Below, piece by piece: positions 28,090 to 38,074 of a DNA stretch of 38,074 nucleotides. The stretch covers positions 1-38,074 of the forward strand of contig JABDNZ010000353.1 in the NCBI GenBank assembly GCA_013043565.1. The letters run 5' to 3'. This DNA comes from Gemmatimonadota bacterium. GTDB lineage: Bacteria; Gemmatimonadota; Gemmatimonadetes; Longimicrobiales; Gaopeijiaceae. The translations under genes and the position numbers were made by a program. The notes under the pieces were generated by a model, which ran no database searches, was not told where the DNA came from, and worked only from the letters and a program-made list of their open reading frames with translations. Numbering within the stretch: position 1 is the first letter of the stretch; every line of letters starts with the position of its first letter.

Positions 28090-29202
28090 TCAGCGGGCAT
28101 CGCCCGATCGGTGCTTCAGCAGGTTGGCCACCGCCGGCTCGTACGGCGGCCGCAGAATCCCGCCATCGGTCACAAACGCCGTCACCAGGGAAGCTGGCGT
28201 GACATCAAAAGCCGGGTTCCACACTTCCACTCCGTCCGGCACCCTCCGACCTCGGTCCGTCCCCTCGACTTCCGTCGGACCCCTAACCTCTATGGGAATA
28301 CTTCCCCCATCCGGGGTGTGGAGGTCGAAGGTACTCCTTGGGAGGGCGACAAAAAAAGGAATGGCGTGGTGGTTGGCCAACACAGCCAAAGGATAGGTAC
28401 CGATCTTGTTGGCCACGTCCCCGTTGGCCGCCACTCGATCCGCACCCACGATGACCAGGTTGATGCTTCCCTGTTTCATCAGAGCCCCTGCCATGGAGTC
28501 CGTGATGATGGTCACGTCGACCCCGGCTCGGCTTGCCTCCCATGCTGTGAGGCGGGCTCCTTGGAGGAGGGGGCGGGTCTCGCCGGCATACAACCTCAGA
28601 GGGACTCCTCTGGTATGGGCGATATAGACGGGGGCCAGCGCTGTACCGATCCCCCCCGTCGCGAGAGCCCCGGCGTTGCAGTGGGTGAGGATCCCCGCTC
28701 CGACTTCCGGGATCAGCTCGACGCCCGCCTCTCCGATGCGACGGCACATCTCCCGGTCCTCGGCCGCGATCCGATCCGCCTCACTGATGAGGGCATCCTT
28801 CAATCCACCGGAGGACCCTCGGGCCGCATGAGCCTCCACGACCCTTCTTTGGCGATCCAGCGCCCAGGAAAGGTTCACGGCGGTGGGTCGCGTGCATCGA
28901 AGCAGCTCGGCATCCTCCAGGAAGCCTTTCTTCAACCTGGAAACGGAGGGCGGGTCGGACTGGGCCTCAATCCGGTTCAGGGTCCCCAGGGCCAACCCCA
29001 TGGCGGCGGCAATCCCGATGGCCGGGGCTCCCCTGACCCGTAGGACGGAGATGGCTTCAGCCACGGCCTCGACATCTTCGAGCCGGAGGAACAGCTCCTC
29101 CGAAGGGAGGAGGGTTTGGTCGAGAATCTCCACTGCCCTGCCGTCCGAGCTCCAACGAACCGAAACGGGGATTTCAGATGGGAAGAGTCGGTGGTGGTTC
29201 AT
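28090..29202 (-). CDS. mtnA: S-methyl-5-thioribose-1-phosphate isomerase
   Basis: VRGAPAIGIAAAMGLAL, ILTHCNAGALATGGIGTAL, ETRPLLQGARLTAWE, VGADRVAANGDVANKIGTYPLAVLA. Confidence 0.94.
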   Translation of the reverse strand: MNHHRLFPSEIPVSVRWSSDGRAVEILDQTLLPSEELFLRLEDVEAVAEAISVLRVRGAPAIGIAAAMGLALGTLNRIEAQSDPPSVSRLKKGFLEDAELLRCTRPTAVNLSWALDRQRRVVEAHAARGSSGGLKDALISEADRIAAEDREMCRRIGEAGVELIPEVGAGILTHCNAGALATGGIGTALAPVYIAHTRGVPLRLYAGETRPLLQGARLTAWEASRAGVDVTIITDSMAGALMKQGSINLVIVGADRVAANGDVANKIGTYPLAVLANHHAIPFFVALPRSTFDLHTPDGGSIPIEVRGPTEVEGTDRGRRVPDGVEVWNPAFDVTPASLVTAFVTDGGILRPPYEPAVANLLKHRSGDAR

Positions 29203-29235
29203 TCCAACCTCTGGAAGGGTCCTTGGATGCGCGCC

Positions 29236-29853
29236 TCAAAGCCCCAGGGAGGTCAATCCCCCGAAGTCGTACCGGTACCCGCCTTCAAGGAGCAGGTCCA
29301 GGAAGAGAGGAAGGGGCAACCCCATCACATTATGGTAGTCTCCCCGGATCTCTGTCACCAATGCACCCCCCAGACCCTGGATCCCGTAGGCCCCGGCTTT
29401 GTCCATGGGTTCCCCGGTTTCGACATACGCTCGGGCCAGGTCCTCCTCAAAGGCACGAAACGTGACCTCCGTGCCTAGATGTCCCGAACGAAGCTCTCCC
29501 CCGGGAAAGACCAACGCCAGACCACTGACGACCCGGTGCCTTCGGCCTGCAAGGGACATGAGGACGGATAGGGCTTCTCCGGCGTCCCGGGGTTTCCCGA
29601 GGATGTGGTCGTCCCTGATAACCACGGTGTCCCCTCCTACGACCAGAGAGCCGGGATTTGCCACGGACACCTTCATGACCTTGGCTACGGAAAGACGCTC
29701 CGCATGATCTTCCGGGGACTCATCCCCCAACCACTCTTCAGGGATATGAGCGGGGATCACTTCGAACGTTAACCCTAAACGGGACAGGAGCTCGGCCCGG
29801 CGAGGGGACGCTGAAGCGAGGATGAGACGGGGGCCGGTCGGAGGCCTGTTCAC
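29236..29853 (-). CDS. Maf-like nucleotide pyrophosphatase
   Basis: [44 protein letters not shown]. Start refined to GTG 29853, overlapping the dtd TGA. Confidence 0.92.
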   Translation of the reverse strand: MNRPPTGPRLILASASPRRAELLSRLGLTFEVIPAHIPEEWLGDESPEDHAERLSVAKVMKVSVANPGSLVVGGDTVVIRDDHILGKPRDAGEALSVLMSLAGRRHRVVSGLALVFPGGELRSGHLGTEVTFRAFEEDLARAYVETGEPMDKAGAYGIQGLGGALVTEIRGDYHNVMGLPLPLFLDLLLEGGYRYDFGGLTSLGL

Positions 29854-30290
29854 CGCTCCAGCACCAGGGTTACCGGGCCTGCGTTCACGAGGGCGACATC
29901 CATCATTGCCCCAAACTCGCCGCTCGCCACCTTTCCAGGGGCCAGAGCCCGGAGAAGCTGAAGGAACCGTTCGTAGAGGGGAATGGCCACGTCGGGGTGG
30001 GCAGCGCGCACGAAACTGGGGCGCCGGCCTCTTCGGGTATCCCCATAGAGGGTGAACTGGCTGACGATCAGGAGATCGCCGCCGGTCTCGAGGACGGAAA
30101 GATTCATCTTCCCAGCGTCGTCCGAGAAGATCCTGAGGCCCAGAATCTTGTCGGCCATCCACCGGAGTCGGTCCTCCGTGTCATCCTGAGTGAACCCGAC
30201 GAGCAGAACCAGCCCCGAATCGATCTCCCCGACCACCTGGCCTTCAATGGAAACGCTGGCTCGAGATACCCGCTGGAGGACGACCCTCAT
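29850..30290 (-). CDS. dtd: D-aminoacyl-tRNA deacylase
   Basis: [49 protein letters not shown]. Start refined to ATG 30290, overlapping the glmS TGA. Confidence 0.94.
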   Translation of the reverse strand: MRVVLQRVSRASVSIEGQVVGEIDSGLVLLVGFTQDDTEDRLRWMADKILGLRIFSDDAGKMNLSVLETGGDLLIVSQFTLYGDTRRGRRPSFVRAAHPDVAIPLYERFLQLLRALAPGKVASGEFGAMMDVALVNAGPVTLVLER

Positions 30291-32125
30291 TCCACCGTGA
30301 CGGACTTGGCCAGGTTCCTGGGCTGGTCCACGTCGCATCCTCTGAGCACGGCCATGTGATAGGCCAAGAGCTGGAGTGGAATGGTAGTGAGAACAGCCTG
30401 GGTCAGAGGAAGACTGACGGGCACCGAGATTACGTGGTCGACCTTCTCTGCGATGTCCGTATTCCCTTCCGTCACCACGGCGATCACCCTGCCCTGCCGA
30501 GCCCTGACCTCTTCGATGTTGGATAGGACCTTGGCATAGATGGGATCGGTAGGAGCCAGAGCTACGACCGGCATGTCGTCGTCGATGAGGGCGATGGGGC
30601 CATGCTTCATCTCTGCCGCCGGATACCCTTCGGCATGGATGTAGCTGACCTCCTTCAACTTCAATGCCCCCTCCAGGGCCACCGGGAACTGATACCCCCG
30701 CCCTAGATACAGGAAGTTCCGACAATCCACGTATTTTTCGGCCAGGGCCCGGATATCGCCATCCTTCTCCAGAATCCTCTCGACCTGGTTGGGCAGGGCT
30801 GAAAGGGCTCTCACGATCCGGTGGCCCGCCTCCAGGGAAAGCCCCCGACGGCGTCCCAGATACAACCCGAAAAGGGCCAGGGCCACAACCTGGCTGGTGA
30901 ACGCTTTCGTGGACGCTACGCCGATCTCCGGACCGGCGTGCAGATACACTCCGAAGTCCGTTTCTCTGGCGATCGTGGACCCCACCGCGTTGACGATGCC
31001 CATCGTCGGGGCGCCACGTCGTTTGGCCTCACGAAGAGCCGCCAGGGTGTCGGCCGTCTCTCCCGATTGGCTGATGGCTATCACGAGTGTGGTCTCGTCG
31101 ACCAGGGGGCTCTTGTACCGGAACTCCGAGGCGTACTCCACCTCCACCGGGACCCGGGCCAACTCCTCGATCATGTACTCGCCCAAGAGGGCCGAGTGCC
31201 ACGACGTCCCGCAAGCGGTGATGATGATCCGTTTGATGCGAAGGAGCTCGAGGTCGGAGATGGTGATGCCTCCGAGCTTCGACACGCCCTCATCGGCCAG
31301 GAGGCGCCCTCTTAGGACATCCCGGAGGGAAGAAGGCTGTTCGAAAATCTCCTTGAGCATGAAGTGCTCGAAGCCTTCTTTCTCAATGGCTCCGAGATCC
31401 CAGGTGACCCGATGGATGGGCCTGTCTACGGCTCCTCGTTCAAGGTGGAAGGTCCAGTGCCCCTCGCCGTTCAGGACGGCAACGTCTCCATCGTCGAGAT
31501 AGACCACGTCCCTCGTTCGGGTCACCAACGCCGCCGCGTCGGACCCCACCAGGTATTCGCCGTCCTTTCCGATTCCCAAGAGAAGAGGACTGCCGTTCCG
31601 GGCGGCCACGATCTTCCCTGGGTCCCGAGTGCTGATGACGGCAATTCCGTACGCGCCTTCGACCTGGAGGAGGGCGGCGGCCACGGCGTTCTCCAGGGCC
31701 TGGTTTCCTTTGAACGCCTCGTCAATGAGATGGATGATGACTTCCGTATCCGTCTCACTGCGGAATTCGTATCCCAGCTCTTGGAGATCTTCACGGAGCT
31801 CATCGGCATTCTCGATGATCCCGTTGTGAACCACGGCGATGTCCCCGTCCGCACTGAAGTGGGGGTGGGCATTGACCTCCGTGGGGCCGCCGTGGGTGGC
31901 CCACCGGGTATGGGCGATACCACAGTTGCCCATGGGCCGATTCCCATTCAGAGCCTCTTCCAGCACCGAGATCTTCCCGGGCTTTTTGACGGTCCTTAGG
32001 TCACCTTCTTCCGTGATGACGGAGATCCCCGCCGAATCATATCCACGGTATTCAAGGCGACGAAGACCCTCCAACAGCACCGGAGATGCATCTCTGGGAC
32101 CCAGATATCCAACAATTCCGCACAT
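30287..32125 (-). CDS. glmS: Glutamine--fructose-6-phosphate aminotransferase (isomerizing)
   Basis: [76 protein letters not shown]-terminus. Confidence 0.97.
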   Translation of the reverse strand: MCGIVGYLGPRDASPVLLEGLRRLEYRGYDSAGISVITEEGDLRTVKKPGKISVLEEALNGNRPMGNCGIAHTRWATHGGPTEVNAHPHFSADGDIAVVHNGIIENADELREDLQELGYEFRSETDTEVIIHLIDEAFKGNQALENAVAAALLQVEGAYGIAVISTRDPGKIVAARNGSPLLLGIGKDGEYLVGSDAAALVTRTRDVVYLDDGDVAVLNGEGHWTFHLERGAVDRPIHRVTWDLGAIEKEGFEHFMLKEIFEQPSSLRDVLRGRLLADEGVSKLGGITISDLELLRIKRIIITACGTSWHSALLGEYMIEELARVPVEVEYASEFRYKSPLVDETTLVIAISQSGETADTLAALREAKRRGAPTMGIVNAVGSTIARETDFGVYLHAGPEIGVASTKAFTSQVVALALFGLYLGRRRGLSLEAGHRIVRALSALPNQVERILEKDGDIRALAEKYVDCRNFLYLGRGYQFPVALEGALKLKEVSYIHAEGYPAAEMKHGPIALIDDDMPVVALAPTDPIYAKVLSNIEEVRARQGRVIAVVTEGNTDIAEKVDHVISVPVSLPLTQAVLTTIPLQLLAYHMAVLRGCDVDQPRNLAKSVTVE

Positions 32126-32197
32126 TTCGTTCTCTTTTTCTATCTCATGCCCGAAGGTGATTCGAGCGCTATTTGCCCTATATGAACGGTGTCGATT

Positions 32198-33583
32198 TTA
32201 CGCCACTCCGTCCAGTATCTTCGCCGCTCTTGCCAGAACGGCGTTCGCCTCCTCTTCCGAGGGACCCTCGGCGATGAGGCGGACCACCGGCTCGGTGCCG
32301 GAGGGTCTCACGTGCAACCAGACTCGTTCCTCAGGCCAACTGACACGGAGACCGTCGGTATGATCGACCTCAGGAGGAGTGAAATCCTCCTGGAGGGCTG
32401 TGTAGGCGCCCTCCAACGATTCCCTCGGGAAGGACACTTTCCGCTTTACGATTGCATAGACAGGCCAACGGGCCGCCGCGTCACGGAGCCCCACGCCCTG
32501 ATCTGAAAGATGCTGCAGAATGAGTGCCGCTCCCAGGGGAGCGTCCCTCGTCGCATGGAGGGCCGGTAGAATCACCCCTCCGTTCCCTTCACCTCCCACG
32601 ACGGCCCCCTCCTTTTGCATTCTCCTGGCAACGTTGATTTCACCCACGGGGGCCCGCACCACCGATACGCCAAAGCTCCGCGCTACGTCTTCCACGACTT
32701 GGCTGGTGGAAAGGTTAGCCACCACCACGCCCGGCTCACGCTGGAGGACGACGGCCGAAGCCAGGGCCAGGGTCAACTCTTCGCCAAGGGGAACGCCATC
32801 TCCATCCACCAGGGAGAGACGATCCACATCCGGGTCGACAGCCATTCCGAGATCGGCGCCGGAGGCCCGTACGGCCTCTCCCAGCTCCGAGAGGTTCTCG
32901 GCGGTGGGTTCCGGATCCCGGGGGAAACGCCCATGCGGTTCGGTATTGACCCCGAAAACCTGACACCCGAGGGCCTCCAGGAGGTGTGGCATGATGACAC
33001 CCCCGGCCCCGTTCACGCAGTCCAGGGCTACCCGTAGGCCCCTGAGTTTCAGGGCCGGGACGTCGAGGATCGGGAGGGTCAGGATTCGGTCGATGTGGCG
33101 GTCGACAGCGTCGGAATCGGACTTCAGAGACCCGACATCCTGCCACCCGGCCCTGGGCGGGTCCTCGGACACCAAATACTCCTGGAAGCGGCTCATGACC
33201 GTCGCATCCAGGAAAAGGCCCTCTCCCGAAGAGAATTTCAGGGCATTCCACTCCCCCGGATTGTGGCTTGCGGTCACGCAGATCCCTCCAGACGCGCCCC
33301 GTTCTTCGACGGCCAGGAGGAGAGTCGGGGTTGGGACCAATCCGAGGTCGACCACGTCGCATCCCACAGATTGAAGCCCAGCCGCCACGCTCCGAGCCAG
33401 CATGGGTCCCGAGGTACGGGAATCCCTGCCGACCAGGATCGAGTCCCCCTGGCCGGACTCCTGCAAAAACGCGCCGAAACCGGCGGCCAAAGAAGTCACC
33501 AATTCCGGGGTAAGGGGGCGGCCTACTATTCCTCGGAACCCGGAAACGCTCACCATGAGGTCCGGGGGGAAGGCGATGGGCAT
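32198..33583 (-). CDS. glmM: Phosphoglucosamine mutase / phosphohexomutase family
   Basis: VSGFRGIVGRPLTPE, GICVTASHNPGEWNALKF catalytic loop, DPDVDRLSLVD, RPSGTEPVVRLIAEG. The glmM assignment is supported by adjacency to glmS. Start refined to ATG 33583. Confidence 0.88.
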   Translation of the reverse strand: MPIAFPPDLMVSVSGFRGIVGRPLTPELVTSLAAGFGAFLQESGQGDSILVGRDSRTSGPMLARSVAAGLQSVGCDVVDLGLVPTPTLLLAVEERGASGGICVTASHNPGEWNALKFSSGEGLFLDATVMSRFQEYLVSEDPPRAGWQDVGSLKSDSDAVDRHIDRILTLPILDVPALKLRGLRVALDCVNGAGGVIMPHLLEALGCQVFGVNTEPHGRFPRDPEPTAENLSELGEAVRASGADLGMAVDPDVDRLSLVDGDGVPLGEELTLALASAVVLQREPGVVVANLSTSQVVEDVARSFGVSVVRAPVGEINVARRMQKEGAVVGGEGNGGVILPALHATRDAPLGAALILQHLSDQGVGLRDAAARWPVYAIVKRKVSFPRESLEGAYTALQEDFTPPEVDHTDGLRVSWPEERVWLHVRPSGTEPVVRLIAEGPSEEEANAVLARAAKILDGVA

Positions 33584-33745
33584 CGTTCGAGCGCCGATGA
33601 GGGGGAGAAGGGGTCTTTCCAACAAGCTGAAAAAAGCTAGCGGACCCCATGGCAGGGGGTCAATGAAACCTGTCCCCTTGGCCAGGCGTAGGATGATACA
33701 TTGAGGGAGCAGTGCGTTCACATCTCAGGCCAGGAGTCGGCGTTC

Positions 33746-34768
33746 ATGAGTGATGAAGGAAGCGGGAACGGCCAGGAATCCGGGGGGGAAGAGGCCCGGG
33801 CCAAGAGGGTCCTTACCGAGATATCATCCCGGAGCTGGGAGCACCCGGCAGACCGGGCGGCGCTTCAGGCCTTGCGGAAGATCCCGGTCTTCGACGACGT
33901 CCTCCGAAGCATGTTCGGCTTTTTCGGCGAGAAGCCGATTCGCCTGGCCTTCCAAGCCAACGCGGTTAAGGTGTCGGAGACTCAGTTCCCGCACATCTAC
34001 GGGCTGTACCAGGAGGTCTGCAAAACCCTCGATCCGGAAAGGGAGTACGACCTCTTCATTTCCCAAACCCCTATCGTGAACGCCGGCGCGTACGGTATGG
34101 ATGAGCCGTTCATCATCCTGAACTCCGGGACGATCTGGCTCCTGAACGATGAGGAGATCTCTTTCATTTTGGCTCATGAGCTGGGTCACATCATGAGCGA
34201 CCACGTCCTCTACAGGACCATGACCGTCCTCCTCATCCAACTGGCGACCATGGGCTTCCCCGTGGTGGGCTTGGCAGCTCGAGCTGTATTGGTGGCCCTG
34301 CTGGAATGGTACCGTAAGAGCGAGCTCTCCAGCGACCGGGCGGGTCTCCTGACGGTCCAGGATCCGGAAGTGGCCATGATGGCCATGCTCAAGATGGCCG
34401 GCGGGATTCCCAACGGGGGAAAATGGGAAACCGAGTATTCGCTGGATGAGTTCATCGTCCAGGCCGAGGAATATCGTAGTGGGGGGGACGTGGCGGACCA
34501 GGTCTACAAGGTCCTGAACCTGATGGCCACGACTCACCCGTTTTATGTACTGAGGGTGTCGGAGATCCGTGACTGGATCGAGGGCGGTGACTACGATCGG
34601 ATCATCAGAGGTGAGTACGCTCGGCGAGGGGATCCGGATCCTGCGATACAGGAAGATCTCAGGGCCGCCGCGAAGGCCTACGCAGAAGGAGCGAAGGACA
34701 TGGTCGACACCGTGGCTGACGCCGCCCGCAGGATGGGCGAGGCTTTCCGGGATGGGTTCAAACGCTGA
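33746..34768 (+). CDS. M48 family metallopeptidase
   Basis: FILAHELGHIMSDH (HExxH), SDRAGLL downstream zinc-ligand-like motif. Start at MSDEGSGNG. Confidence 0.85.
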   Translation: MSDEGSGNGQESGGEEARAKRVLTEISSRSWEHPADRAALQALRKIPVFDDVLRSMFGFFGEKPIRLAFQANAVKVSETQFPHIYGLYQEVCKTLDPEREYDLFISQTPIVNAGAYGMDEPFIILNSGTIWLLNDEEISFILAHELGHIMSDHVLYRTMTVLLIQLATMGFPVVGLAARAVLVALLEWYRKSELSSDRAGLLTVQDPEVAMMAMLKMAGGIPNGGKWETEYSLDEFIVQAEEYRSGGDVADQVYKVLNLMATTHPFYVLRVSEIRDWIEGGDYDRIIRGEYARRGDPDPAIQEDLRAAAKAYAEGAKDMVDTVADAARRMGEAFRDGFKR

Positions 34769-34830
34769 TTCACCCCGTGGGTGCCCAGGGATGCAACCGG
34801 GGGAGATTTGAGGTCGTTGGACAACGCAGA

Positions 34831-34864
34831 GGGGGTGACCGTTTGAGACCGGTCACCCCCTTTT
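34831..34864 (+). terminator. Rho-independent terminator downstream of the M48 peptidase gene
   Basis: GGGGGTGACC-gtttgagacc-GGTCACCCCC-TTTT: perfect 10-bp stem with a short T run. Confidence 0.75.
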
Positions 34865-34957
34865 GACATCCAGTCGGGCCCACCCGTACTCTTCGTTGAA
34901 ATTCCATGATCCGGGGAGGGCGCCCCCCTTCCCGACAATCCTTTCTCTGGGTCGGCT

Positions 34958-36250
34958 ATGCGGATTCTCATGGTGGGAAATGGAGGGCGGGAACACACTC
35001 TCCTCTGGAAGCTCAAGGCGGACTCGCCTTCGGCGGAGTTCTTCGCGACTCAACCGAACGGGGGTATGGCCGCATTGGCGGAGGGGGTAGAAATCGCCCC
35101 CGGGGACACCGAGGCGCTGGCCGGATGGGCGGCAGCCAGGTCAATCGATCTGACGGTGGTAGGCCCGGAGGCTCCTCTAGCGGCCGGGATCGCCGACCGC
35201 TTTCGGAACAAGGGCCTACCGGTTTTCGGGCCCTCCGCTGCGGCCGCCAGGATCGAGTCCTCCAAATCCTATGCGAAGGAGCTAATGCGGGGGGCCGGCG
35301 TTCCCACGGCGGATTTCCGCGTGTTCCGGGAGCTCGCCGCGGCTCAGGACTACATTCGGGAGCAGGGGGCACCCATCGTCATCAAGGCGTCCGGCTTGGC
35401 AGCCGGAAAAGGGGCCATCGTTTGTGACAGGGAGGAGGAGGCCCTACAGGCCGTCAGGGAGATGCTCGAGGACTTCCGGTTCGGGGAAGCGGGTCGGGAA
35501 GTTGTCGTCGAGGAATGTATGCGAGGCGAAGAGCTCTCCGTTTTTGTCCTTACGGACGGTCGGGAGTTTCTTACCCTCCTCCCCTCTCAAGACCACAAGC
35601 GCGTGGGCGAGGGGGATACGGGCCCGAACACCGGTGGGTTGGGGGCCTACGCCCCGGTATCGCTGGTGAACCCAGGCCTGATGCAGGAGGTGGAGGAGCG
35701 GGTCCTGCTCCCCACGCTGAGAGCTCTGGAATCCGATGGGTCGGCCTTCCAAGGGCTTCTTTACGCCGGGCTCATGCTCACCCATGAGGGGCCGAAGGTA
35801 GTGGAGTTCAATTGCAGGTTCGGTGACCCGGAGACCCAGGCCATTCTTCCCCTTCTCGCCAGCTCCCTGCTCGAGCCCATGGCCACCATCGCCGAGGGTG
35901 GATCAGTATCCGATTTGACGGCACGCTGGCACTCCGGGGGAGCAGTCACCACGGTACTGGCTTCTCAAGGCTACCCGGGGAGCTATGAAAAAGGGAAGCC
36001 CATTCACCTCCCTCCCTCGCTGGCAGACGATCCGAACCTTTTCGTTTTCCAGGCGGGGACCCGCTCTTCGGGGGATGGATTGGTCACATCAGGCGGACGG
36101 GTCCTTGCAGTCACCGGCATAGGGGACTCCCTGGCGGACGCATCACGGAAGAGCCTGGTGGGAGCTGACGCTGTGGAGTTCGAAGGGAAATATTTCCGGA
36201 CAGACATAGGGTGGAGGGAGTTCGCCAGGGACGAGGCCGGTCGCCCCTGA
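34958..36250 (+). CDS. purD: Phosphoribosylamine--glycine ligase
   Basis: MRILMVGNGGREHTLLWKL, VVGPEAPLAAGIAD, GDTGPNTGGLGAYAP, EFNCRFGDPETQAILP. Confidence 0.96.
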   Translation: MRILMVGNGGREHTLLWKLKADSPSAEFFATQPNGGMAALAEGVEIAPGDTEALAGWAAARSIDLTVVGPEAPLAAGIADRFRNKGLPVFGPSAAAARIESSKSYAKELMRGAGVPTADFRVFRELAAAQDYIREQGAPIVIKASGLAAGKGAIVCDREEEALQAVREMLEDFRFGEAGREVVVEECMRGEELSVFVLTDGREFLTLLPSQDHKRVGEGDTGPNTGGLGAYAPVSLVNPGLMQEVEERVLLPTLRALESDGSAFQGLLYAGLMLTHEGPKVVEFNCRFGDPETQAILPLLASSLLEPMATIAEGGSVSDLTARWHSGGAVTTVLASQGYPGSYEKGKPIHLPPSLADDPNLFVFQAGTRSSGDGLVTSGGRVLAVTGIGDSLADASRKSLVGADAVEFEGKYFRTDIGWREFARDEAGRP

Positions 36251-36271
36251 GACGGTCGGGCCCCCGCTCAG

Positions 36272-37117
36272 ATGCCTGAACTCCCCGAGGTAGAGACCGT
36301 CGTCCGTCAGTTGGCGGAGGCAGTCCCGGGTCTTGTCATCTCCGACGTGCGGGTTCTCCAGCCCGACCTGATTTCTTCGACGCCGGCGTTCTTCCGAAGC
36401 GAGACGGTGGGGTCGGCGATCGAGTGCGTTGGACGCCGTGGCAAGAACATCGTCCTCACGCTGTCCCGATCCAGAATCCTGGTCGTGAACCTGGGGATGA
36501 CCGGACAGCTTCTCTACCTATCTTCCGGGTTCGACGAAAGCCCGGAGGAAACCCCGAACCTACCCTCCCACCCCGGGGTTTTCTTTCGCTTCCGACCAGC
36601 CGGGGCCCTCGTCTATGCTGACATCCGCCGGTTTGGATCACTTCGCCTTTTTTCCCCTGAGGAATGGCGGAAGGAGTCGGCCCGGCTGGGCCCGGAACCC
36701 CTCTGCCCATCCCTCGACGGAAAGGCCTTCAGAGATTCCCTGAAGAAGTCCCGCTCGCCCATCCGATCGTGGCTTCTTGACCAAACCAAAATTGCCGGCG
36801 TGGGGAACATCTATGCGTCTGAAGCCCTATTCAGGGCAAAGATCCACCCCCGAACCCCGGCTCGGTCCCTGGGCAGGAGGGAGTCGGATCGGCTCCTGGA
36901 GGCGATCCGGGCCGTGCTTTCCGAAGCCATCGAGGCGAGGGGAACGACGTTACGGGACTACAGGACGGCGTCGGGAGGCCGGGGCGGGTTCGGACCCTCA
37001 CTAAGAGTCTATGGCCGGGAAGGAGACCCCTGTCCCGGGTGTAACACACCGATCGGACGTGTCGTATTCGCAAACAGATCAGCTTTTTTTTGTCCCAGCT
37101 GTCAGAAGGGTTCATGA
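36272..37117 (+). CDS. mutM: Formamidopyrimidine-DNA glycosylase
   Basis: MPELPEVETVVRQL catalytic N-terminus, GRRGKNIVL, GVGNIYASEALFRAKIHP, CPGCNTPIGRVVFANRSAFFCPSCQ zinc finger. Confidence 0.96.
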   Translation: MPELPEVETVVRQLAEAVPGLVISDVRVLQPDLISSTPAFFRSETVGSAIECVGRRGKNIVLTLSRSRILVVNLGMTGQLLYLSSGFDESPEETPNLPSHPGVFFRFRPAGALVYADIRRFGSLRLFSPEEWRKESARLGPEPLCPSLDGKAFRDSLKKSRSPIRSWLLDQTKIAGVGNIYASEALFRAKIHPRTPARSLGRRESDRLLEAIRAVLSEAIEARGTTLRDYRTASGGRGGFGPSLRVYGREGDPCPGCNTPIGRVVFANRSAFFCPSCQKGS

Positions 37118-38074
37118 AGGCCTTTTTCTTCGTCGTCCTCACCGTCCTTTGCATGTGCGGTCCCCCTGTCGGGTTGTTGGCCCAAGACCCGGATAAGCGT
37201 TCCCTGGAGGTGCACCAGCACACCTTGGGGAACGGGCTCCGGCTCTTCATTATTCCCCGGCCCGGCGCCCCAATCGCCTCGTTCGTGGTCCAATACCGGA
37301 TCGGCGGGGTGAACGAAGGGCCCGGGAACACGGGGATCGCGCACCTCCTGGAGCACCTTCTCTTCAAGGGGACCACGTCGATCGGGACCTCGGACCACAA
37401 GATGGAGCAGGTCTATCTGAACCAGATGGATCACCTGTTCGACTCCATCCTCGTGCTGGAGGACGCCGTCTCCCCGGACACGGCCACCATTTCCATCCTC
37501 CACCAACGAATCCGGAACCTGGAGAATCAGGCCGCAGCGTTCGTTACCAGCAACGAATTCGACCTCATCCTTTCGGAGAATGGCTCCAGGAATCTGAACG
37601 CCACCACCACCGCCGAGTCCACTACCTATTTCGTCGAACTTCCATCCAATCGGGCTGAGCTGTGGTTCATTCTCGAAGCCGACAGGATGCAGAACCCGGT
37701 ATTCCGGGAGTTCTATACTGAGAGGGACGTGGTAGCCGAGGAGCGCCGTCTCAGATTGGAAAACAGCTCGGCCGGCCTTCTCTACCAAGCGCACATGGCC
37801 GCCGCTTTTCAAACCCACCCCTACGGGAAGCCCGTGGTCGGTTTCATGGAAGACATCGGGCGGCTGTCCAGGGCCGAGGTGAAATCCTACTTCCGAAGGT
37901 TCTATGGTCCCAACAACGCGGTGGTGGCCATCGCAGGAGATGTCGACCCCGACCAGGTCCTGGAGTGGGCCAAAGGGTACCTCGAGCCCATACCCAGGGG
38001 TGAGGATCCTCCCCCGGTTCTGATCCGAGAGCCCCCCCAAGACGGTGAGCGAAGGGTGGAGGTGAGGTACGAAG
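37114..38074 (+). CDS. M16 family zinc metallopeptidase, N-terminal part, truncated by the window edge
   Basis: Starts with an ATGA overlap at the mutM stop. Signal-peptide-like N-terminus, then TGIAHLLEHLLFKGT (HxxEH) and RDVVAEERRLRLEN. The ORF runs off the window, so it is absent from the ORF track. Confidence 0.88.
   Translation, partial: MKAFFFVVLTVLCMCGPPVGLLAQDPDKRSLEVHQHTLGNGLRLFIIPRPGAPIASFVVQYRIGGVNEGPGNTGIAHLLEHLLFKGTTSIGTSDHKMEQVYLNQMDHLFDSILVLEDAVSPDTATISILHQRIRNLENQAAAFVTSNEFDLILSENGSRNLNATTTAESTTYFVELPSNRAELWFILEADRMQNPVFREFYTERDVVAEERRLRLENSSAGLLYQAHMAAAFQTHPYGKPVVGFMEDIGRLSRAEVKSYFRRFYGPNNAVVAIAGDVDPDQVLEWAKGYLEPIPRGEDPPPVLIREPPQDGERRVEVRYE

Noticed and set aside
29854-30725. 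Longer starts for maf (30162) and dtd (30725)
   Set aside because: Both extensions overlap the upstream gene extensively in a different frame. The internal GTG 29853 and ATG 30290 give canonical 4-nt overlaps and proper family N-termini.
32126-32197. glmS ribozyme upstream of glmS
   Set aside because: Only about 70 bp of intergenic space and no recognisable ribozyme core.
1-38074. CRISPR array, transposon, prophage or defence island
   Set aside because: No direct-repeat array, transposase, integrase, restriction or other defence gene was recognised; all major ORFs are housekeeping or metabolic.

Overview
The window reads as an ordinary chromosomal segment of a high-GC bacterium. The gene content and order suggest a Gemmatimonadota-like lineage, but that is inference only. 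I saw no mobile element, phage, CRISPR array or rRNA. It contains a tRNA-Gln(TTG) and about 30 protein genes in tightly packed blocks. Minus-strand block 1 is recA, alaS, a small hypothetical, a CpsB/CapC-type phosphatase, a GmhA-like SIS protein, an SDR, a CCA-adding enzyme, rarA, an LEA14-like lipoprotein, hflX, a DUF2520 protein, pdxJ, a flippase-like membrane protein, ispE and tRNA-Gln. A second minus-strand block is glmM, glmS, dtd, maf, mtnA, glpK, a TIGR00725/LOG-like protein, then a ccm cytochrome c maturation operon (E, F, zinc-ribbon CcmI-like, A, B, C, D-like) and a threonine aldolase. A small accessory patch holds a short IucA/IucC-like protein, a PPK2 kinase, a Tat-exported Gfo/Idh/MocA oxidoreductase and a hypothetical. 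The plus-strand right end holds an M48 peptidase, purD, mutM and an edge-truncated M16 peptidase. The observations most worth a second look are: (i) CcmE carries a CxxxY motif instead of HxxxY, and no ccmH or ccmG lies in the operon, which together look like the variant 'System I*' pathway, with an extra zinc-ribbon membrane protein embedded; (ii) a shortened, orphan IucA/IucC-like synthetase sits tail-to-tail with PPK2; (iii) a perfect Gram-positive-type LexA operator, GAAC-N4-GTTC, lies upstream of recA. I found no clearly new multi-gene system.
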